Source: Homarus americanus
Lineage: Eukaryota; Arthropoda; Malacostraca; Decapoda; Nephropidae
DNA: 64,000 bases
Reading direction: 5' to 3'
Assembly: GCF_018991925.1 (NCBI RefSeq)
Contig: NW_024722158.1
Location: 3,960,558-4,024,557, forward strand
Made by a program: the position numbers and the translations under genes. The stretch's first letter is position 1; the number at the start of each line of letters is the position of its first letter. Under the pieces are notes generated by a model, which saw nothing but the letters and a program-made list of their open reading frames with translations, searched no databases and had not been told where the DNA came from. Below are positions 58,773 to 64,000 of the stretch, piece after piece.

Positions 58773-60738
58773 AATACCCCCTACCTCTCCCTTTAAATAT
58801 CCCTCCCCCTCCCTTTAAATACCCCTACCCCTTCTTCAGTATCTCTTACTGGTTTTCCGGCTTCTTTGTGGTATTGATTTATACAATCTTTTATTTTCTA
58901 TTTCAATTTCTTTCTACACTTATTTTTTCGATGACCTATGCCCGGTTGAGCTATTCCCCGTAAAAAAAAATCTCTTTCAAAACTTAATACTTTCTCCGCC
59001 AAAAAAACTAGCACTTCATATGTACCTCATCTTATCTTTAATGAAATACCTGTAAAGAGGAACTACATATAATAACCCGGGAATCTGATTTGTTTTGGCA
59101 TAAGTTAGATATGTAAGTTAAATAAATAAGAAAAAAGGTTGATGTACATTTTAGGGAACTATTCATCCACTTTAGTTTTGAAATTATTGCGCAGGCAGGG
59201 TAATAATGTTAAGTAAAGTACCACGAAAAGAATTGCGGAATCATTTGTATATATGAGGAATACTAGAGCAAGCAATCATATATTAGTTAAACTTAGAATA
59301 CTTGTATGGTAACTAAAGCAGATCTAAGTTGGTTGAATTAGATTTATCTGCTTTCAAACACATACAATTAAGAAAAAATAACAGGAAAAGGTATCATTAA
59401 ATTAATTATATATTCTGACAAAGACATTATAAACATAATAATATATTACACAACTGTATTGTTGTAATTTAATAATAGTTAGAATAGGTTTAAAGAATAT
59501 AAAAAGCTTAAAATGTCAATAGTTTATCATGTCCGTGGTAGTGTGGGAACATAATACAGTGCGCCTGGTGACCGTCATCGGGGCGGTACTGTTGTTGTTT
59601 TCTGTCCGTGAGTGACGTCTATGACTTCACCTCATTATACCTCTACTTTACCACATTTTCCGCGCTTATGACTCTTTCATACCACCTCCGAGACACCGTG
59701 AGATGATTTAAGGTAAATATACAGGCGCTGGTCAGGTGTTTTGGACGTGTGAGGAACACTCGAGTTGGTGATGGCTGCCTCGTTCACTGTGTCAAGGATA
59801 TGTTCTGCTGGGCTGATTTTGACGATTTGCTTGAAGGAATTATAAGTTTGTGTAGCTTTTATGTATAATTTAATCCTCATTTATCTCTCAAACATCTGTT
59901 ATAACACTGGGTAGTCGTTTTATTACCATGTGTCATTATTACTCGTATATTTCTACCTGTAATCGTCACATGACTCAAGACAACAGCTTTTTGTAGTTTC
60001 TTTTAGTGAATGTGTTATATTTCGTTTTATTATTGTTTGTATGTCTGTTTTGTCTGTGAAGTTTTATGTTGATTTTAGTTAATTATTGTCTATATGTGTT
60101 TATCTAACTATCAAGTTACTATAAATGCCAAAATCAATTAACTTGGAAACTTTAATGTTGAGATATAAAGCAGCGATAATAGGTCGTATTTTCTTCCCAT
60201 TTATTGAGTTCTCGTAAAAAACAGCTCGTTAAATAATGGGAGAATGGCTGCACTTATTAACATATATTTCGTTTTGAAAATTTTCCCAGAGAGTTTGTCT
60301 TAATGTTTAACCTCTTCACTACAGGGACGCCACTTTTTATATTTTATTTGGATAACTCCAGATGGTTATATTCAGAGCAGAGATCCCCCCATACACAAGG
60401 GGTTAAAATGTTACTTTAATCCTGTAGTGAGCTGACCGGTCCGCTGGGCTACGACGCCGAAGGAAAATTTTGCATCGACTAAATAATGAATAAAAATTTA
60501 ACGGAATATCCTGTAGGTGCATAGGTTGACTCAAAGGACTAGTTATTGGTTTGTTCATATTCACATTCTGTAATTAAAACAACCATTTTACTGGAAAACC
60601 CCAATGAACACCAACACAACAGTTGGTGACAATAATTACAGCTATTACTTTACTGACAGCAGCTGTAGGTCAAAATTTGCTGGAAAAAATATTACAAAAG
60701 AACCAAAACATATGACTCGCTTAAAAGTTTGTGAAATA
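58773..60738. other. AT-rich single-copy DNA, no gene seen
   Basis: CCCTCCCTTTAAATA is repeated three times at about 58773-58830. The remainder shows no coding or RNA signature. Confidence 0.5.
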
Positions 60739-61648
60739 CAGTAAAACCTCTATTTAATGGACTACATGGAGGAGAAAGTCAGTTAGATGTGAAACCTCCA
60801 TCTGACAAGCTATGCAGATTGTGCAGGGAGAGAAGTTTGTTTAATGGAGATTTCATTGTAGATGCATTTATGAAAAGCTGTGCATATCTTAAAATTACAT
60901 GTAAGGAAGCCTATTTAATTAATTTTAGGGTGTAGTACTGTATTGCCCTGTCCATTGTAACAGATAAGCCAGACACCTGCCAAAGTCCTCATATCATTCC
61001 CTATCACACGGCCATTGTTACTGCTACATTAACTGTTATCATAGCTTTAGTTCTAGTACATTCTGTTGGCTCCCTGAAAAAGAAAAAATATCTTCCTGTC
61101 ATATATTTATATGTATGATTCTGATGCTGTATTAGAAACAGGAAACGATTATATTATCTACTTAACCGGCAAATGTTAATAATTGGCAGATTATGTTATC
61201 AAAAGAAAAAGGTGAAACTCGTGAAAACATGTCGTATATTGAAGCTGACGACACTCTGATTAAATTTGGTTCAGTCATGCAGTTATTTAGCCAGAGTGAC
61301 ACAGAAATAACCAAACTCAGTCATTGAGCCAATGATACAAAACTAACCAGTCAGTCAAACAGTCAGTAGTTTATTTCTACAGTACCCTAAGAGTCAGGCC
61401 AGTGATGATGATTTGACACTTTGTAATCATGTTTACAGAGCCACTATGATGAGTCCTTGTTGGTATCTTTGTCTACTAGCTGTTGAGGTAAACTACACCA
61501 GCTATGAATATCACATTGTAGGATTTAAATACTTAGTGAATATATAGAGATGGAAATCTGTTATATCTAGGGTCCGTAAGATGTGAACTCCCCACCTAAC
61601 GCATTACGTATATGGAGTATAAAAGTTCGTTATATGGAGGTTTTACTG
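60739..61648. mobile_element. non-autonomous TIR transposon, pogo-like
   Basis: The left end CAGTAAAACCTCTATTTAAT and the right end (reverse complement) CAGTAAAACCTCCATATAAC form inverted repeats starting with CAG. A TA precedes the left end at 60737-60738; the right flank has CA, so the duplication may have mutated. No intact ORF inside. A short plus-strand stretch near 61210-61290 is open but unrecognised. The ends resemble the 56-bp MITE at 36.9 kb. Confidence 0.65.
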
Positions 61649-62455
61649 CATATATATTTACAGTGGTCTCTCGGTTAATGAACACAATTCATTCCAGAAG
61701 GTCGCTTGTTAACCTAAAATTTCGTTAATCGAAACCATTGTTTCAATGGGATTTTGGGTAATTGGTTCCAGCTCACCGAAAATTACATACAAACTAAAAA
61801 TAAATGCAGTGAAGTACACTTACTTTGATGTGTGCATGTAGAAGGCTCCTGGTTGATGATGATGGAAATTAGAAGTGGGGTGGAGGAGAAGGGAGAAGAG
61901 AAGGAAGTGGGGGTGGAAGAGAAATCACCCCATGCTTCATGCTGCCATTTCACCCATAAAATTTTAAGTTCACTTGGTGTAATTCAAGTTTATTTTCTTC
62001 AAATCAACACTGCACTATATATTGTCAATATGTGAAATAAATAACAGAATGACCAATTGTACAGTAAAAGTCCAAAAATCCGAATGCCAGGAATCCGGAC
62101 CACCCGAGAATCCGGACTTTTCGAAAACTCAAACTTTTTAAATTTAGCGGGCTTTTGTGTGTTACATGAATGAATGGAGTTGCTTTAAAAAATTAATTTA
62201 CATAATTCTAATAATAAAAGTAATTGTAAATTATAGGTAGCTAATTTTGTTAGTTTTGTAATTAGCTTGAACTGAAATGTAAAATTTGAGGCACTATAAA
62301 TCTTTTGTGTGTAGGTGTGCATGCCTGAATGCCACAGCTGCACAGCGACAGCAAACGACCACGCGATCGCCACTTTAAAACAAGCAATCAAACTGTGACA
62401 ACGTATGTAATTTTGAGTCCTACTCTTTCCATGTACAGAGTACAAGCCCATAATA

Positions 62456-62896
62456 ATGGCCCCTAAAGTAGATAAACTTCATTGTGTGAAGAGAAAGAAC
62501 ACATTGAAATTGAGTGACAAACTTGAAATAATTAAGAAACTAGATCGTGGTGTGAGCAATGCTGTTCTAATGTAAACATACGACATTGGAAAGTCTACAA
62601 TTTATGATATAATAAAGGCAAAGAATAAAATTCTAGAATTCACAGCTTCTTCTGAGCCTTACATTAAAATTGCTGAAAGAAAAAGTTTACATTGGCCCAA
62701 ATTAGAAAATCTTGATAAAGTGTTGCACGAATGGTTTTTGTTAAAATGATCAGAAGGTATGGCAATTTCTGGGCCGATGCTTATTGCCAAAGCAAAGTCT
62801 TTTAAGGAGCAAATGAACATTGAATCAGAGTGCGCATTTAGTGATGGATGGCTTAGGAATTTCAAGACTCGTCATGGTATTAGACAGTTTGTCTAG
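62456..62896 (+). pseudogene. Tigger/pogo transposase, N-terminal DNA-binding half, with stops
   Basis: From the ATG at 62456 one frame runs about 147 codons with two internal stops (TAA after about 39 codons, TGA about 60 codons later) and ends at TAG, 62894-62896. The first about 60 residues match the pipsqueak/CENP-B type helix-turn-helix of Tigger transposases: KLSDKLEIIKKLDRGVSN, then GKSTIYDIIKAK. The second part (residues about 75-145) resembles the CENP-B/Tc5-type HTH, ending SDGWLRNFKTRHGI. The DDE catalytic domain is missing. This is a relic of the enzyme that would have moved the element by cut and paste at TA sites. Confidence 0.88.
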
Positions 62897-62901
62897 TGGT
62901 A

Positions 62902-63695
62902 CAGTGGTCCCTCGGTTAACGAGATTTCTGTTAACGATTTACCTTCCATAAGATTCTTAACTTCGGTTAACGAGCAATCCCTCGATTAACGATTTTTTTA
63001 CGAGCCGACTTCAACATGTTTTCGCTTGCATTTGGCGGTCCACCAGCTGTAGTATTAGTCCGCCAATACAGTAATCGGTTTTAGGGCTTAAATTCCTTAC
63101 TATTTTAGTAAATATCAAGAAGTTTATACTATTCAATAATTTTAAAAGTTTAATATTAACTTTTTTAGTCATTTTAACAATTATTGAACATAATTGAAGG
63201 TAAAGAAACTAGTTTCTGGCATGCCATCCAGCCTGTTAACACACCAGACAGGCGTTAGACTCTCTCTGTTTTCAGTGGAGGTAACATCTAGCTTGAGACT
63301 CTCTTCAACTAAACGCTTTTTTTCTGTGTTTCCAAGCAAATTATTGGTCATTTTGAAATTTATTTTACATATTGACAATATATAATGCAGTGCAGTGTTG
63401 ATTTAAAGGAAATAATCTTGAATTACACCAAGAGAACTAAAATTTTATGGGTGAAATGGTGCCATGGGGTGACTTCTCTTCTCCCTTCTCCACCCCCATT
63501 CTAATTCCCATCATCATCATCCAGGAGCCTTCTACATATACACCTCAAAGTAAGTGTACTTTTCTACCTTTTTTGTTGAATTTAGGCAATTTTCGGTGAG
63601 CTGGAACCAATTACCCAAAAACCCATTGAAACAGTGGTTTCGGTTAACGAGCAACCTTCTAGAACGGATTGTGCTCGTTAACCGAGGGACCACTG
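62902..63695 (+). mobile_element. TIR family X, copy 2 (nested inside Tigger)
   Basis: Left end CAGTGGTCCCTCGGTTAACG and right end with the same sequence inverted, flanked by TA at 62900-62901 and 63696-63697. 794 bp, with no convincing transposase ORF. TTAACGA words recur inside the left end. It shares about 335 bp at its right end and about 70 bp nearer its left end with copy 1. Its insertion followed that of the Tigger element, which itself followed copy 1. Confidence 0.92.
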
Positions 63696-64000
63696 TATTA
63701 GACATTTTTGTCAAGTGTTGACTTTATTTTTCTTTAAACTGCTCGTTTTGATAATTGAAGCATGCTATATTTGCTAATGAATAAACTATCAAAATGTACC
63801 TGTTCATCTCTTCTTTATTCCTCCTTAAATTTTAATTTTAAAAGTACTGCCTGAGAATCCGGAAAATCCGAAATTCCGGACTGACCCAATCCCCAAGCAG
63901 TCCGGATTTTTGGACTTCTACTGTACTGTAAAAATGTACTTGATATTTACTCAAATGAGAACGAATTTAAGCCCTAGAACCGATTACTGTATTGGTGGAC

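Larger units (their letters stand above)
62062..63923 (+). mobile_element. pogo/Tigger-type DNA transposon, dead, carrying a nested insertion
   Basis: Terminal inverted repeats CAGTAAAAGTCCAAAAATCC (left) and CAGTAGAAGTCCAAAAATCC (right, reverse complement), each flanked by TA (62060-62061 and 63924-63925). Inside is the N-terminal part of a Tigger transposase, then the nested X2 element, then about 220 bp up to the right end. The catalytic domain is absent. Confidence 0.9.
61661..64000 (-). mobile_element. TIR family X, copy 1 (split host of the Tigger insertion; runs off the window)
   Basis: Starts CAGTGGTCTCTCGGTTAATG after a TA (61659-61660). 61661-62060 is the reverse complement of the right half of copy X2 (about 63345-63695). 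Directly after the Tigger element, 63930-64000 continues with the reverse complement of the left half of X2 (about 63058-63127). So copy 1 is a single element interrupted by the Tigger insertion. Relative to X2 about 220 bp of the middle are missing. The family is non-autonomous; TA targets and CAG ends suggest pogo/Tigger mobilisation. Confidence 0.85.

Noticed and set aside
61832..62035. 67-residue plus-strand ORF
   Set aside because: It lies within the non-autonomous X element and is not conserved in its sister copy at 63.4-63.7 kb.

Overview
The window looks like nuclear DNA from an arthropod, most likely a decapod crustacean. Three things suggest this: a very heavy load of simple repeats (long CT, CA, AT and GAT runs every few hundred bases), scattered blocks of the arthropod telomere-type pentamer TTAGG, and retroelement and DNA-transposon relics typical of crustacean genomes. 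Genes have GT-AG introns and no bacterial gene organisation is visible. The species cannot be named from the sequence alone.

Only one convincing host gene is visible. It is a three-exon, plus-strand gene for a rhodopsin-class (class A) seven-transmembrane receptor, with coding exons at 39707-40079, 40757-40988 and 42606-43200. The spliced frame is 1200 nt, giving 399 residues and a stop. It resembles the arthropod amine-like orphan receptors often labelled GPR21/GPR52-like. It has Glu rather than Asp at position 3.32 and a degenerate NPxxY motif. A GC-rich leader with a possible TATA box and an upstream ORF precedes it. Intron 2 holds a large 22-bp satellite that also occurs about 18 kb upstream.

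Layout: 1-16.7 kb is microsatellites and minisatellites, including a CACGTG-bearing array at 10.67-11.58 kb, with two possible small exons. 16.8-31.9 kb mixes arrays with LINE relics: reverse-transcriptase C-termini at 25.6-26.2 and 27.0-27.4 kb, a frameshifted retroelement ORF at 31.1-31.9 kb, and 3' tails with a UUCG hairpin. 31.9-38.6 kb is again arrays, including a 39-bp repeat with a four-unit higher-order structure. 38.3-43.2 kb is the receptor gene. 43.2-55 kb is mostly single-copy AT-rich DNA with several inverted-repeat elements. 55-64 kb is rich in transposons: a hAT element with a perfect 8-bp target duplication, a LINE ORF1 with zinc knuckles, a TIR element at 60.7-61.6 kb, and a three-layer nest in which a pogo/Tigger element sits inside one copy of a TIR family and carries another copy of that same family.

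The mobile elements all look dead (frameshifts, stops, internal deletions). No operon-like or defence-like system is present. The most unusual material is the nested transposon set, the foldback elements with TTAGG-like cores, the shared satellite in the receptor intron, and the receptor's motif departures.
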